Part shown: positions 6,605-15,352 of the stretch, piece after piece
Numbering within the stretch: position 1 is the stretch's first letter
Layout of the letters: every line of letters begins with the position of its first letter
NCBI GenBank assembly: GCA_951812395.1
Contig: CATOSD010000001.1
Span: 2,143,108 to 2,207,107, forward strand
From: an uncultured Dehalococcoidia bacterium
GTDB lineage: Bacteria > Chloroflexota > Dehalococcoidia > Lucifugimonadales > CATOSD01
Length of the DNA: 64,000 bases
Direction: 5' to 3'
Notes under the pieces: generated by a model
Database searches by the model: none
Seen by the model: only the letters and a program-made list of their open reading frames with translations
Told to the model about the DNA's origin: nothing
Position numbers and translations under genes: made by a program

Positions 6605-9406
6605 ATGGCCGCGTCCAACGGCGTCCGCTTTGCCCTTGTAGCCGCCGCGATAGCCCTGGCGTTCCTCGCACAGGCCATGCTTAGCGGCGGGCGGCCGCTG
6701 TGGGCGGCAGCTTTCTTTCTGGCGGCTTTAGCCGCATTCACGTTCGCCGCGACCGACTTTGCCGACGCGGCCCGCTGGCGCGAACGCGTCTCTGGCCGTC
6801 AACAACCGCGCCGAGCGCTCCCTCTGCGAATGTCAGCCTGGACTCTGGAAGCCCGATTCGGCGCGACCTGCGTTGCGGTGTGCGCCCTAAGCACGTTTGC
6901 TTCCCTCAGCGCATTTGCTTCCGGGCCGCCCTTCACGGCCGGCTGGGTGCTGTTCGGCGTGTCGGCGGTCTCCATGCTGGTCGCGATCCCCGCCATCGAC
7001 GGCCGGTGGACGCCGCTGGTGAACAGGCTGCGGTGCGACAAGCCGTTCGCGGCGCCGCCCACCGCCCTTTACGAGATCGCCGCCCTGGCCGCCGTGCTGC
7101 TGTTCGCCTTGGCGTTGCGCCTCCACGACCTGCGGGAACTGCCGGTCGGCTTGTGGTATGACGAGGCGGCGAACCTGTCCGTAGCGGCGGCCATCGCGCT
7201 GGACCCCGGCTCGGCCCCGGTGTTCGCCACCACGCTCCCAACGCTGTATCTGCTCCCGGCAGCGGCAGTGACAACCCTGTTGGGGACGACAGCGGAGGCG
7301 CTACGCCTGGTGAGCGTGGTCTTCTCGCTGGCCGGAGTCGCGGCGGTGTACCTGCTGGGGCGGCGCCTGGCGGGGCCGCTTGTGGGACTGACGGGCGCGT
7401 TCGTGCTTGCGGTGACCAGCTGGGACATCAACTTCAGCCGCATCGGGATGCACGGCGTGACGATGAGCCTCGCCACCGCGCTGACGGCCTACCTTACACT
7501 GCGCGCGACACGGAGCGGCCGGCTCTCCGACTACGCCTTCGCCGGCGCCGCCCTGGGGCTGGGCATGTGGTTCTACACGGCGTTCCGATTGTTTCCGCTC
7601 GTGGTGGCGGTTGTTCTGTTGTACGGCGTCCTGTCGGAGCGGCCGGCTTTCCGGCAGATCGCGGCCCGGCTGGCCCTCATGGGAATCACCGCGCTGGTCA
7701 TGGCGGCGCCGGTTGTGCAGTACGCCGCAATCGAGCCGGCCGACTTCTTTGACAGGACGAGTGCCAGCTCGTTGTTTTCGGTAGCGCCGGCTGGGGAGGC
7801 TTTCGGCCAAGTCGTCGACAGTCTGCGCGCCCACGCCCTGATGTTCAACGTGGAAGGCGACAGCAATCCCCGCCACAACCTGCCGGGAGCCGCAATGCTG
7901 GACGGACTGTCGGCCGCCCTGTTCGTGTTGGGCATAGCGGCGTGCCTGTTCTGCTGGTCTCGCACACCGCTGATCGTCCTGCCGTTCTGGTTGGCGATTA
8001 TGTTAATCCCCGGCGTGCTGGCCATTCCGTGGGAGGCGCCACAGGCCTTGCGGGCCATAGGAGTGCTGCCGGCGGTGGCCTTGCTTGTCGCATTGGCCCT
8101 GCACGCGCTCTGGCAGGCGGGACGGGCCTCGCCGTGGACGATCACCCGCCGCCTGACTCCCGTCGCCTGCTGCGCTCTGCTCGCGATGATAGCGCTACTG
8201 AACGTGGGCCGATACTTTGGCGAGCAGGCATCGGATCCCAGGGTGTACGCCGCGTTCTCCACCGACGAGACGCTGATTGGGCGCGACATGGTCAGACAGC
8301 AGGCCCGGGGATACACGCTCTTCTCGTCGCGCCAGTTTAGGCACAGCCTCGGAATAGGCTTGGCTGCCGGTAGTCAGGACTACACCACCCTGCGCGCGCC
8401 GCTGGACGTGCCTATTGACGCGGGCAGGGTGGCCCTCGGCGCGGCCATCTACGTCGAGCCGCGGGAGGCCGCCGTGTATCGCCTGCTTGAGCTGTACTAC
8501 CCGGACGCGGAGTTCCGGGAGGTTCGGCCACCGAATGGCGGTGAGCCGATGTTCTACCTCGCCGAGATAAGCCGAGCGGAACTCCTCGCGCGTCAGGGTC
8601 TGGACGCTGAGTACTCTCTGGACGGCGGTCCGCGGACCTACGGAGTCCAACGGAGCGCCGAGGCCGCATGGGCGTTGGAGGTCGGCGCCGACGCTCCCCC
8701 ATTCGACTTTGCGTGGACAGGCGCGCTTCACGTGACCATACCGGGAGAGTACGGCCTTGCGCTGGAGTCGGAAGATGCAGCGGAGGTGCTGCTGAACGGC
8801 GTGCCCGTGCTGTCGGACGAGCGTGCCGAAACGAGCATACGGCCTGCCGTTGGCGTCCACACGCTGGAGGTGAGAGGTCGTGTCACGGACGGGCGCGGGA
8901 CGTTGCGCCTGCTCTGGAAGCCGCCCGAAGCGGATTGGCGGACCATACCGGCGTCCCACCTGTTCCGCGGAGACGTCCTGCCATACGGACTCGCCGGACG
9001 ATTCTACGCCGTGGACAGTGACGAGGAGGACTTCGTAGCCTCGCGCGTCACGCCGTCGATGCACGTCTTCTGGTACGACCCGGTTACGGCGGAGCCGTAC
9101 CGGGCAGTCTGGGAGGGTGTTCTGGATGCGCCGGAAGACGGCGACTATGGCTTTACGCTTTCGGCAGAGGGCGAGCTTACGCTCGGTATCGGCGCCGACC
9201 TCATAGCCCGCTTCCCGCCCGACGAAACCACGCCGCACTCCGCGGTAGCGCCCCTGTCAAGCGGCTCGCATCGGATCCGGGTGGAGTACGTCTCGGAGTC
9301 CCCGCCGTCGCAGTTCACGATATATTGGACACCGCCAGGTGGCGAGTACGAGCCGCTGCCGATCGAGCGGCTGTCGCCCGCACCGGAACTGATGCTCGGG
9401 CCATAG
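6605..9406 (+). CDS. Membrane glycosyltransferase (PMT/ArnT-like) with two C-terminal PA14 domains
   Basis: 933 aa. Residues 1-530 carry many hydrophobic helices; the RLHDLRELPVGLWYDEAANL segment near 175-195 has the acidic motif of the first extracytoplasmic loop of GT-C enzymes (dolichyl- or undecaprenyl-phosphate sugar users), where an Asp or Glu is catalytic. The C-terminal part (about 690-925) contains two PA14-like beta-sandwich units, recognisable from AWTGALHVTIPGEYGLALES and VWEGVLDAPEDGDYGFTLSA followed by L-W-P and Y-W-P endings. PA14 units usually bind carbohydrate. The protein likely glycosylates a surface polymer or lipid. It follows the fused CoA-transferase by 9 bp, so co-transcription is likely, although functions look unrelated. 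Confidence 0.8.
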   Translation: MAASNGVRFALVAAAIALAFLAQAMLSGGRPLWAAAFFLAALAAFTFAATDFADAARWRERVSGRQQPRRALPLRMSAWTLEARFGATCVAVCALSTFASLSAFASGPPFTAGWVLFGVSAVSMLVAIPAIDGRWTPLVNRLRCDKPFAAPPTALYEIAALAAVLLFALALRLHDLRELPVGLWYDEAANLSVAAAIALDPGSAPVFATTLPTLYLLPAAAVTTLLGTTAEALRLVSVVFSLAGVAAVYLLGRRLAGPLVGLTGAFVLAVTSWDINFSRIGMHGVTMSLATALTAYLTLRATRSGRLSDYAFAGAALGLGMWFYTAFRLFPLVVAVVLLYGVLSERPAFRQIAARLALMGITALVMAAPVVQYAAIEPADFFDRTSASSLFSVAPAGEAFGQVVDSLRAHALMFNVEGDSNPRHNLPGAAMLDGLSAALFVLGIAACLFCWSRTPLIVLPFWLAIMLIPGVLAIPWEAPQALRAIGVLPAVALLVALALHALWQAGRASPWTITRRLTPVACCALLAMIALLNVGRYFGEQASDPRVYAAFSTDETLIGRDMVRQQARGYTLFSSRQFRHSLGIGLAAGSQDYTTLRAPLDVPIDAGRVALGAAIYVEPREAAVYRLLELYYPDAEFREVRPPNGGEPMFYLAEISRAELLARQGLDAEYSLDGGPRTYGVQRSAEAAWALEVGADAPPFDFAWTGALHVTIPGEYGLALESEDAAEVLLNGVPVLSDERAETSIRPAVGVHTLEVRGRVTDGRGTLRLLWKPPEADWRTIPASHLFRGDVLPYGLAGRFYAVDSDEEDFVASRVTPSMHVFWYDPVTAEPYRAVWEGVLDAPEDGDYGFTLSAEGELTLGIGADLIARFPPDETTPHSAVAPLSSGSHRIRVEYVSESPPSQFTIYWTPPGGEYEPLPIERLSPAPELMLGP

Positions 9407-9456
9407 CCGGCAGCAGGGCGAATTGGAGCGCCGACTCCAGGGGAGAATTCCGGGTG

Positions 9457-9837
9457 TCAGGAGTGGCCGGCGGGCGGCGTGCCCTCCAGATATGTCGTGT
9501 GGTTGAACGGATCGGGCACCGGGAAGTAGGTCAGCATTTTGGCTTCCGCCGGCCCTCGATTCGTAAACCCGTGCGGCGCGCCCGGCGGGATTATCAGCGT
9601 GTGGTTGGGGCCTACCTGGCGAACCTCGTCGCCGAGTCGCGCCTCCAGCTCGCCCTCGAGCACCGTGATCAGCTCGTCCGCCTCGTGGGAGTGTAGGGGA
9701 GCGCCCGCCCCGGCGCCGACTACGCTGTAGGACATGCTGCTGCTGGTCGTTCCGTCTCCCGGAACCGTGATGTCCCATTTGCGGTAGTTGGGGCGCCACG
9801 GGACCTCTGCTACGTCGTCGTGGTTAACGATAGGCAT
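9457..9837 (-). CDS. Cupin-domain protein
   Basis: 126 aa single-domain cupin. The metal-binding motif PLHSHEADELITVLEG (about residues 47-62) supplies two His and a Glu, and the second cupin motif is PPGAPHGFTNRG (about 84-95) with the remaining His. The N-terminus (MPIVNHDDVAEVPW) is typical of small stand-alone cupins. The substrate is unknown; members can be dioxygenases, isomerases or sensors. It lies 22 bp downstream of the dienelactone hydrolase-like gene on the same strand, so the pair may be one transcript. An AGGTG 5-9 nt before the ATG serves as ribosome-binding site. The 3' end faces the glycosyltransferase convergently. Confidence 0.85.
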   Translation of the reverse strand: MPIVNHDDVAEVPWRPNYRKWDITVPGDGTTSSSMSYSVVGAGAGAPLHSHEADELITVLEGELEARLGDEVRQVGPNHTLIIPPGAPHGFTNRGPAEAKMLTYFPVPDPFNHTTYLEGTPPAGHS

Positions 9838-9859
9838 GGGGTCACCTGCCCTTTCGTGT

Positions 9860-10561
9860 TCAGTTCCGGTCTTTAAGCGTGGCGTCCAGGAAAGCGACAG
9901 TACGCTTCCAAGCGTCGTCCGCCGCGTCGGGCCGGAAGCCGCCCCGAGTGTCGTTCATGAACGAGTGGCCCGCGCCCCGATAGGATTGCGTCTCGAAACT
10001 CTTGCCGTGTGATTCCAACGCGGAGCGCAGCTTCGGAACGCCCTTGGCAATCATCTTGTCGTCCTCGCCGTACATGAAAAGCAACGGGCAGTTGAGACCG
10101 GCGACCGAGTCGATCGGGCTGGGGTTGCGCCCGTAAAACACGACACTCGTCTTGACCTGGTTGGACGCGCACGCGAGCAACAATGAAAAGCCGCCGCCCA
10201 TGCAGAAACCCACCACGCCCACGCGATCCCAATTCACGCCGTTCATGCTCTGCAGGTGGGCCACGGCGCCCCGCAGGTCGCGCACGGCTCGCTGGTCCAT
10301 CTTCAGCTTGATGAACGCCTTGAAGAGCTGCGTCATGCAAAACCGCGCCGCGCCGCCGACGCGTGAATAGAGGTTCGGCGCCATAGCCGCGTAGCCCTCG
10401 TCCGCGAACCGCGTGGCGATGTCTCGGATGTTGTCGTTGAGCCCGTACATCTCGTGGATGACAATCAGGCCGGGGTTTGCGCCTCCTCCCTCGGGCATGG
10501 CGACGAATGCGTTCATCATCGCCCCGTCGCCCTGAAATCTAACGCTGCTCGTTGTCACCAT
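9860..10561 (-). CDS. Dienelactone hydrolase family protein
   Basis: 233-aa alpha/beta hydrolase. The nucleophile elbow is VGVVGFCMGGGFS, with Cys as in true dienelactone hydrolases. The acid is probably the Asp in YGEDDKMI and the His is in GAGHSFMND. The HEMYGLNDNIRDIATRFADEGY segment near residue 37 is typical of the family. These enzymes hydrolyse dienelactones or related esters in aromatic degradation, but many members have other substrates. GGAG lies 8-12 nt upstream of the ATG. It is the first gene of a probable two-gene unit with the cupin. Confidence 0.88.
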   Translation of the reverse strand: MVTTSSVRFQGDGAMMNAFVAMPEGGGANPGLIVIHEMYGLNDNIRDIATRFADEGYAAMAPNLYSRVGGAARFCMTQLFKAFIKLKMDQRAVRDLRGAVAHLQSMNGVNWDRVGVVGFCMGGGFSLLLACASNQVKTSVVFYGRNPSPIDSVAGLNCPLLFMYGEDDKMIAKGVPKLRSALESHGKSFETQSYRGAGHSFMNDTRGGFRPDAADDAWKRTVAFLDATLKDRN

Positions 10562-10673
10562 GCGGCAATCTCCACGCGCCGTACTGCTGCGACGTTTACG
10601 GCCTCACGTTAGCAGAACTGGCGCGAAAAGCGCAATCCTTCCACCACCTCGCGGAGCGTCGCGACAGGCGAAC

Positions 10674-10701
10674 TGGACAACTCCCGTCGTCGTGCTAGAA
10701 T
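10674..10701 (+). promoter_or_regulatory. Predicted promoter of PEP carboxylase
   Basis: TGGACA (10674-10679), a 16-base spacer and TAGAAT (10696-10701). The -10 is preceded by TGC, giving an extended -10, and followed by CGA. The same TGN-TAGAATCG arrangement precedes mutS2 and the inositol-phosphate synthase remnant. Confidence 0.55.
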
Positions 10702-10746
10702 CGAGTCGCCAGTCGATAACCGCCGAATAGCGCCTGGAGGTCTGAC

Positions 10747-12222
10747 GTGCCACTCGTGCCAAAAGTGATGAGCACCCAACACCCCGACAACGCGACTCCG
10801 GCGCCTTTCGCCGACGACGAGGGTGTGCTGAAGGGGGAAGGCGAGGTCGAGGAGGCGGTCGACGTGTTCGCCCTTGGCTGCGACGAGCAGATGTGGGACT
10901 CCGAGGGCAAGGAGGCGGACAACCAGGTCGTCCGCAAGCTGCTGATTGGCCACCCCGAATTCTTCCAGGACGACAACAGGCTGGGCCGCGACATGGCGCT
11001 CACGCTGCGTGTCCCGAATCCCCGCATCGAACTGGACATGCGCAAGTCGATGGTGGAGGCGCTTCAGAGCGTGCCGGCAGCCTGGGACGTCGCCCGCAGC
11101 TTCTACGGCGAGCTAGCTGAAGCGCCCATCCAGGAGGTCATCCTGCCCTTCACCACCTCGTCCGAGGAACTCGCTCTCATTGAGGCCTACTACCGGGACG
11201 TCATCGTGGGTCAGGAGAATAGGCCGATTCTCAGCGATCACACCGTGAAGGACTGGATAGGAGAGTTCTACCCCAAGCGCATCCGCGTAATCCCCCTGAT
11301 AGAGGACAGCGACCACCTACTCGCCTGCGACCGGATCGTCGAGGAGTACCTGCATGGCAGGGATGAGCCGTATCAGAGGGTGTTCCTGGCCCGCAGCGAC
11401 CCGGCCCTGAACTACGGCATGGTGGGAGCGGAGCTGATACTGAAAGTGGGCCTGCTGCGGCTGCATCGCCTCGAACAGCGCCTGGGTCTGCCATTGTATC
11501 CCATAATTGGAGCGGGGTCCGTGCCGTTTCGGGGTCACCTGACTCCGGTAAACGTGGAACGCGCTTTCACGGAGTACCCCAGTGCGCAGACCTTCACCGT
11601 GCAATCGGCGTTCAAGTACGACTACGACAAGGCGACCGTGCGGGATGGAATCGCGAGTATTCTGGCGCACGAGCGTGGCGAGCCGTTGCAGATAGACGAG
11701 GACCGCGCCCTCGACCTGATCGAGAGGACAACCGAAGAGTACCAGTCACAGGTGCAGCGGCTTACCGAACTGATAGCCAGGGTTTCGTCCCACGTGCCCA
11801 AGCGCCGCGAGCGCAAGATGCACGTGGGCCTGTTCGGCTACGGCCGGTCGCTCGGAGGCGTCGGCGGCGTAACGCTGCCCCGCGCCATCGGTTTCGCGTC
11901 TTCGCTTTACTCGATAGGAGTGCCGCCCGAGCTTCTTGGCCTGGGCGCGCTGTCGGAGGACGATCTCTCGTTTGTGAGGGAGAACTATCCCAGCTTTGAC
12001 GGCGACCTGCGCGCCTCCCTGAGATTCGCCAACGAGCGTCACGTGCGGGAATTGATGGGATACGACTACCTGCGCCTGCTAGTCCGCTTCACCGAAGAGT
12101 TGGACAGGGTCCACGAGGGCTTGACCAGCGCGACGTTCGCCAGCCTGAGCCAGGGCTACTCATCCGGAGAGATAACGCACTACATCCAGGAATCCGCACA
12201 CCTGCGCCGCTTCCTGGGCTAG
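10747..12222 (+). CDS. ppcA: Phosphoenolpyruvate carboxylase, archaeal type
   Basis: Converts PEP and bicarbonate to oxaloacetate, refilling the TCA cycle. At 491 aa it matches the short archaeal-type enzyme, roughly half the length of the usual bacterial Ppc. Diagnostic pieces are MSTQHPDNATPAPF at the N-terminus, the AWDVARSFYGELAEAPIQEVILPFTTS block, the FLARSDPALNYGM segment, and FGYGRSLGGVGGVTLPRAIG near residue 363. GTG 10747 is used as start, with GGAGG at about 10,736-10,740; an internal ATG at 10,768 (MSTQHPDN) is another possibility. It stands alone, divergent from the hydrolase/cupin pair. This type is scattered in bacteria and suits a Chloroflexota host. Confidence 0.92.
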   Translation: MPLVPKVMSTQHPDNATPAPFADDEGVLKGEGEVEEAVDVFALGCDEQMWDSEGKEADNQVVRKLLIGHPEFFQDDNRLGRDMALTLRVPNPRIELDMRKSMVEALQSVPAAWDVARSFYGELAEAPIQEVILPFTTSSEELALIEAYYRDVIVGQENRPILSDHTVKDWIGEFYPKRIRVIPLIEDSDHLLACDRIVEEYLHGRDEPYQRVFLARSDPALNYGMVGAELILKVGLLRLHRLEQRLGLPLYPIIGAGSVPFRGHLTPVNVERAFTEYPSAQTFTVQSAFKYDYDKATVRDGIASILAHERGEPLQIDEDRALDLIERTTEEYQSQVQRLTELIARVSSHVPKRRERKMHVGLFGYGRSLGGVGGVTLPRAIGFASSLYSIGVPPELLGLGALSEDDLSFVRENYPSFDGDLRASLRFANERHVRELMGYDYLRLLVRFTEELDRVHEGLTSATFASLSQGYSSGEITHYIQESAHLRRFLG

Positions 12223-12275
12223 AGCGTAGCGACCGCGACGGGAGGGCAGCCAAGGGACGGCGTCACGGCGCGCCG

Positions 12276-13019
12276 CTAGGTGCGTTCGCGATCCCTCAGT
12301 TCCGCGACCTCTTCCCTGAGAGCCCTGACCTCGCGTAGCAGTTCCGCCACCTCCTTGCCGTCGCCTTGCTGCCTGATAAATATCCTGGCGAGATTCGCGG
12401 TCAGCGCGCCGAACAGCGCTATTCCTCCAATCATCAACACCACGCCACCGACCCTGCCGGTGGGTGTGGCAGGCACCATGTCGCCATAGCCTACCGTTGT
12501 AACGGTCGTGAGCGCCCACCACAGGGTGTTGCCGAAGTACGCCAGTGGGGAATCGGTGCCTCGTTCCGCGGTCGTTACCACTGTCGAGACGACCAGAATC
12601 AGGCCTACGGCGTACACGACAAGGTAGTTGACCTGCACCAGCTTCGCTACGCCGGCGAGCGCCCGCGAGCCGTAGAGAAATGCCCGCACGACCCGGAGGG
12701 GACGGAAAAAGGGAATCACAACTATCAGCACATCGAGCCAGCGTTGTCTGAGAAAAATCGCCCTGTTAGGGGAGACCACCAGCTTGACGCACAAGTCAGC
12801 CGCAAACACCGCCCACACGCCTGTTTCCAGGTAGAAGACTGTTCTATCGGCGTCAGGGGTCAACTCCCACAGAATCGACGCTGCGAGCAGGGGCACCATC
12901 GCGAACGCCAACAGCAGCAACGGAATCTCGGTAATGTGGTCGATTCTGGCCAGCAGCGCCTCGCGTTCCTCCGCGCTGCCCAGGCGTCCCCTCTTGGCGT
13001 TGTTCAGCTCGTCCCCCAT
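12276..13019 (-). CDS. Voltage-gated-type potassium channel protein
   Basis: 247 aa. About six hydrophobic segments lie between residues 30 and 215, with a short Arg-containing S4-like stretch (FFRPLRVVRAFLYGSRAL), a pore helix and the selectivity filter TVTTVGYGDMVP, the canonical K+ motif. A final helix (VVLMIGGIALFGALTANLARIF) is followed by a charged, Glu-rich C-terminal coiled coil of about 30 residues that probably helps tetramers form. No RCK nucleotide-binding domain is present. It converges with ppcA and its start lies 48 bp from the 3' end of the HAD gene upstream on the same strand. Confidence 0.85.
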   Translation of the reverse strand: MGDELNNAKRGRLGSAEEREALLARIDHITEIPLLLLAFAMVPLLAASILWELTPDADRTVFYLETGVWAVFAADLCVKLVVSPNRAIFLRQRWLDVLIVVIPFFRPLRVVRAFLYGSRALAGVAKLVQVNYLVVYAVGLILVVSTVVTTAERGTDSPLAYFGNTLWWALTTVTTVGYGDMVPATPTGRVGGVVLMIGGIALFGALTANLARIFIRQQGDGKEVAELLREVRALREEVAELRDRERT

Positions 13020-13067
13020 TTTAGGCCGGCGTCTGCCATGCCAGCGCGTGGACAGTTCACTCCCGTA

Positions 13068-13763
13068 CTACCCGCGCTCTGAGCGCGTTATCTGCGCGAG
13101 TTCGGCAAGGCCGGACACAACCAGATCGGGACTCGCGTCGGTGCGTCGGGTCCCTCCTCCGCGATCCGTGCGGTTCACCCACACCGACGTAACGCCGAGT
13201 GCGTTCGCCGGGCCAACATCGTGGTGCAGGCTTTCCGCAACGTGCAGCCAGTTCTCGCGCCGAACGCCCATGCGTTCCTGGGCAAGGCTGAAGTTGGCCA
13301 GGTTGGGCTTGTAGGACCGCGCCTGCTGAGAGGTGACCACGGCATCGAACTCCACGCCCAGATTCCGGGCCGTGCCGGCGAACAAGTCGTCGTCGACGTT
13401 GGATATTACGGCGAGTTTGAACTGCCGTTTCAGTATGCTGAGGGCGTTCGCCACGTCCGGGAAAACCGGCCAGTCCGGTAGGGAGTCTGCGAGGCAGGCA
13501 AGTTCGGTCTCTGCAAGTTCGACGCCTGTCCCATCGGCGATCAGCTTCATGACATTACGCAACACGCGCCGGTACGCCATGAATCCGGGCGACGTCTGCA
13601 CCTTCGGCTCAGCCTCCGCAAACAGAGTCAGAATCTCCGCGCGCGACCTTCGCACCCCGTGGGGCGCTATGACCCTGGCCACAGCAGACGATATGCCCGT
13701 CTCCCAGTCTATGAGCGTCCCATAGCAATCGAAGCTGACCCATCTAAAGTGGCTGAAGTCCAT
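13068..13763 (-). CDS. HAD-superfamily type II haloacid dehalogenase
   Basis: 231 aa. Motif I is VSFDCYGTLIDWETG, with the nucleophile Asp near residue 10 and the CYGTL signature of L-2-haloacid dehalogenases. Motif II is AVISNVDDD, motif III includes the Lys in ARSYKPNLANF, and motif IV is HVAESLHHDVGPANALG. The WVNRTDRGGG ending is also typical. Family members remove halide from 2-haloalkanoic acids or act as phosphatases; the real substrate is unknown. It is transcribed away from the XRE regulator, with 255 bp between their starts, and may form a unit with the ion-channel gene downstream. Confidence 0.88.
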   Translation of the reverse strand: MDFSHFRWVSFDCYGTLIDWETGISSAVARVIAPHGVRRSRAEILTLFAEAEPKVQTSPGFMAYRRVLRNVMKLIADGTGVELAETELACLADSLPDWPVFPDVANALSILKRQFKLAVISNVDDDLFAGTARNLGVEFDAVVTSQQARSYKPNLANFSLAQERMGVRRENWLHVAESLHHDVGPANALGVTSVWVNRTDRGGGTRRTDASPDLVVSGLAELAQITRSERG

Positions 13764-14018
13764 AACTCAACACTTTCCGGTCCGCTCGCGGACCGTCGGA
13801 AACCTACCCTCACACACGGACCTGTGAGTCGGGCCTGTACGTGAGCGTGTCATATGGATAAAATACACAACCGGACTGGGAGCGTCTAGGAACAATTGGG
13901 CTCGCCGTTGCCGGGTCAGAGGCTACTGTGAGCACAGTCAACAGCGGCTGGGCCTACGCGTGCGACGTTGTTGCATTGACCGTGCAATTTGGGCTATGCT
14001 TCATGAGAGGTGCAAAAC
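13764..14018. promoter_or_regulatory. Divergent intergenic region with XRE-gene promoter and dyad operator
   Basis: At 13971-13987 lies the dyad TTGCA-N7-TGCAA. It overlaps a promoter read as TTGCAT (13971-13976), 18 bases, TATGCT (13995-14000), followed by GAGAGG and the XRE start. A dyad across the -35 box is a natural site for autoregulation by the encoded regulator. A second dyad (GGTCCGC...GCGGACC) at about 13,780-13,796 lies near the HAD gene start. Confidence 0.45.
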
Positions 14019-14378
14019 ATGGAACTATCCGAACGGATAAGATCTCTCCGCAAGGAGGCTCAGATGAGCCAACGTGTACTTGCGGAAAGGGTGGAAATCG
14101 ACTTCACATACCTCAGCAAGATTGAGAACAAGCGTGTGAAGCCGCCGAGTGAGAAGGTGCTGAAGAGCATCGCAACTGAACTCGCGAGAGAGCTTGGCTT
14201 GGACAGGCAGAAACTCGCCGACGAGTTGACCATTCTGGGGGGCAAAGTGCCCTCTGACCTTGCGATCACGCTGTTCAAGAATCCTCAGGCGGTGAGCTTC
14301 CTTCGCTCCATTGGCGAGGACGTGCGGTCTCCAGAGGAGTGGCAAAGACTGATTCAGAGCGGCCAGTCAGGCGGCTGA
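14019..14378 (+). CDS. XRE-family helix-turn-helix regulator
   Basis: 119 aa. Residues 4-60 are a Cro/C1-type HTH: IRSLRKEAQMSQRVLAERVE, then FTYLSKIENKRVKPPSEKVL, with the recognition helix around TYLSKIEN. The remaining 55 residues are helical and contain the LADELTILGGKVPSDLA segment often found in XRE proteins linked to ImmA/IrrE metallopeptidases or toxin-antitoxin loci, but no partner gene follows here. ATG 14019 is preferred over GTG 14010 because GAGAGG (14005-14010) is then correctly spaced. It probably represses its own promoter through the upstream dyad. Confidence 0.85.
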   Translation: MELSERIRSLRKEAQMSQRVLAERVEIDFTYLSKIENKRVKPPSEKVLKSIATELARELGLDRQKLADELTILGGKVPSDLAITLFKNPQAVSFLRSIGEDVRSPEEWQRLIQSGQSGG

Positions 14379-14584
14379 TCTCAGCTTACGGCTGCCGCAG
14401 CTCGGGATTCTGTACGTCACGGGCGACCGGCGTCTGTTCCGGTCGCGCCTGGATTACATGGGCCAGATGCGTCTGAGCATCTAGGGCCGCCCATCCCCTC
14501 AGGCTCCGCATTTGCACGCCCCTCGACCCCTTTGCCATGTGGGCCGATAGCGTGAGCGTTCGAAAACTCGAGGAGGTTGGTCCA

Positions 14585-15340
14585 GTGGGTCTCAAGGACA
14601 AAGTCTGCATAGTAACCGGTGGCGGCAGCGGCATTGGCCGGGCGTCCGCCCTGATGATGGCGCGAGAGGGCGCGGTCGTCGTCGCCGTTGGCCGGACGGC
14701 ATCGAAAGTCGAAGCCGTAAGAGACGAGATACATTACAATGGCGGCAGGGCTGAGGCATACGGAGTGGACGTCGCCGACAAGCAGCGCGTATTCGGCATG
14801 GTCGAGGAGGTACTCGCCAGGTACGGAAGAGCAGACGTGCTGGTCAACAACGCGGGCCACAGCTCGCCCCACAGGATGCTGCTGACGACGACGCCGGAGG
14901 ACCTGCGCAGCGTCTACGACAGCAATCTCGTCGGCTCGGTCTTCTGCGCCCAGGCCGTGGTGCCCTCGATGGTCGAGGCAGGCGAGGGGACGGTCATCAA
15001 CGTGTCCTCGATGGCGGGGCTCAACGGCAGCCCCCTGGCCGGTATGAGCTACAGCGCGGCCAAGGCCGCAGTGATTAACTTCACGGCGTTTCTCAACAAC
15101 GAGTATCGCAACTCCGGCATCAGATTTAGCGTGGTGATTCCCGGAGAGGTCGACACTCCGATCCTGGACCTGCGGCCGGTCGTACCCTCCGCCGAAGCCC
15201 GCAGCGGGATGGTGACGGCTGAGGATACCGCCGAGGCCATCACCCTGATCGCTCGCCTGCCGCAGCGCGCGTCAATCCCCGAGCTTGTAATCCGCCCGAC
15301 GTGGCTGAGGGACACCAGCGCGGAGACCAATGTCGCCTGA
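14585..15340 (+). CDS. Short-chain dehydrogenase/reductase
   Basis: 251 aa classical SDR. The NAD(P)-binding motif is TGGGSGIGR near residues 10-18, the structural NNAG motif is at about 87-90, the catalytic Ser is in INVSSMAG and the YSAAK motif supplies Tyr and Lys. The substrate is unknown. GTG 14585 is taken as start: CGAGGAGG at 14569-14576 is well placed and the fold begins with VGLKDKVCIVTGG. An upstream ATG at 14537 would add 16 residues lying before the ribosome-binding site. The next gene begins 12 bp downstream on the same strand. Confidence 0.88.
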   Translation: MGLKDKVCIVTGGGSGIGRASALMMAREGAVVVAVGRTASKVEAVRDEIHYNGGRAEAYGVDVADKQRVFGMVEEVLARYGRADVLVNNAGHSSPHRMLLTTTPEDLRSVYDSNLVGSVFCAQAVVPSMVEAGEGTVINVSSMAGLNGSPLAGMSYSAAKAAVINFTAFLNNEYRNSGIRFSVVIPGEVDTPILDLRPVVPSAEARSGMVTAEDTAEAITLIARLPQRASIPELVIRPTWLRDTSAETNVA

Positions 15341-15352
15341 GGGCCGCACAGA

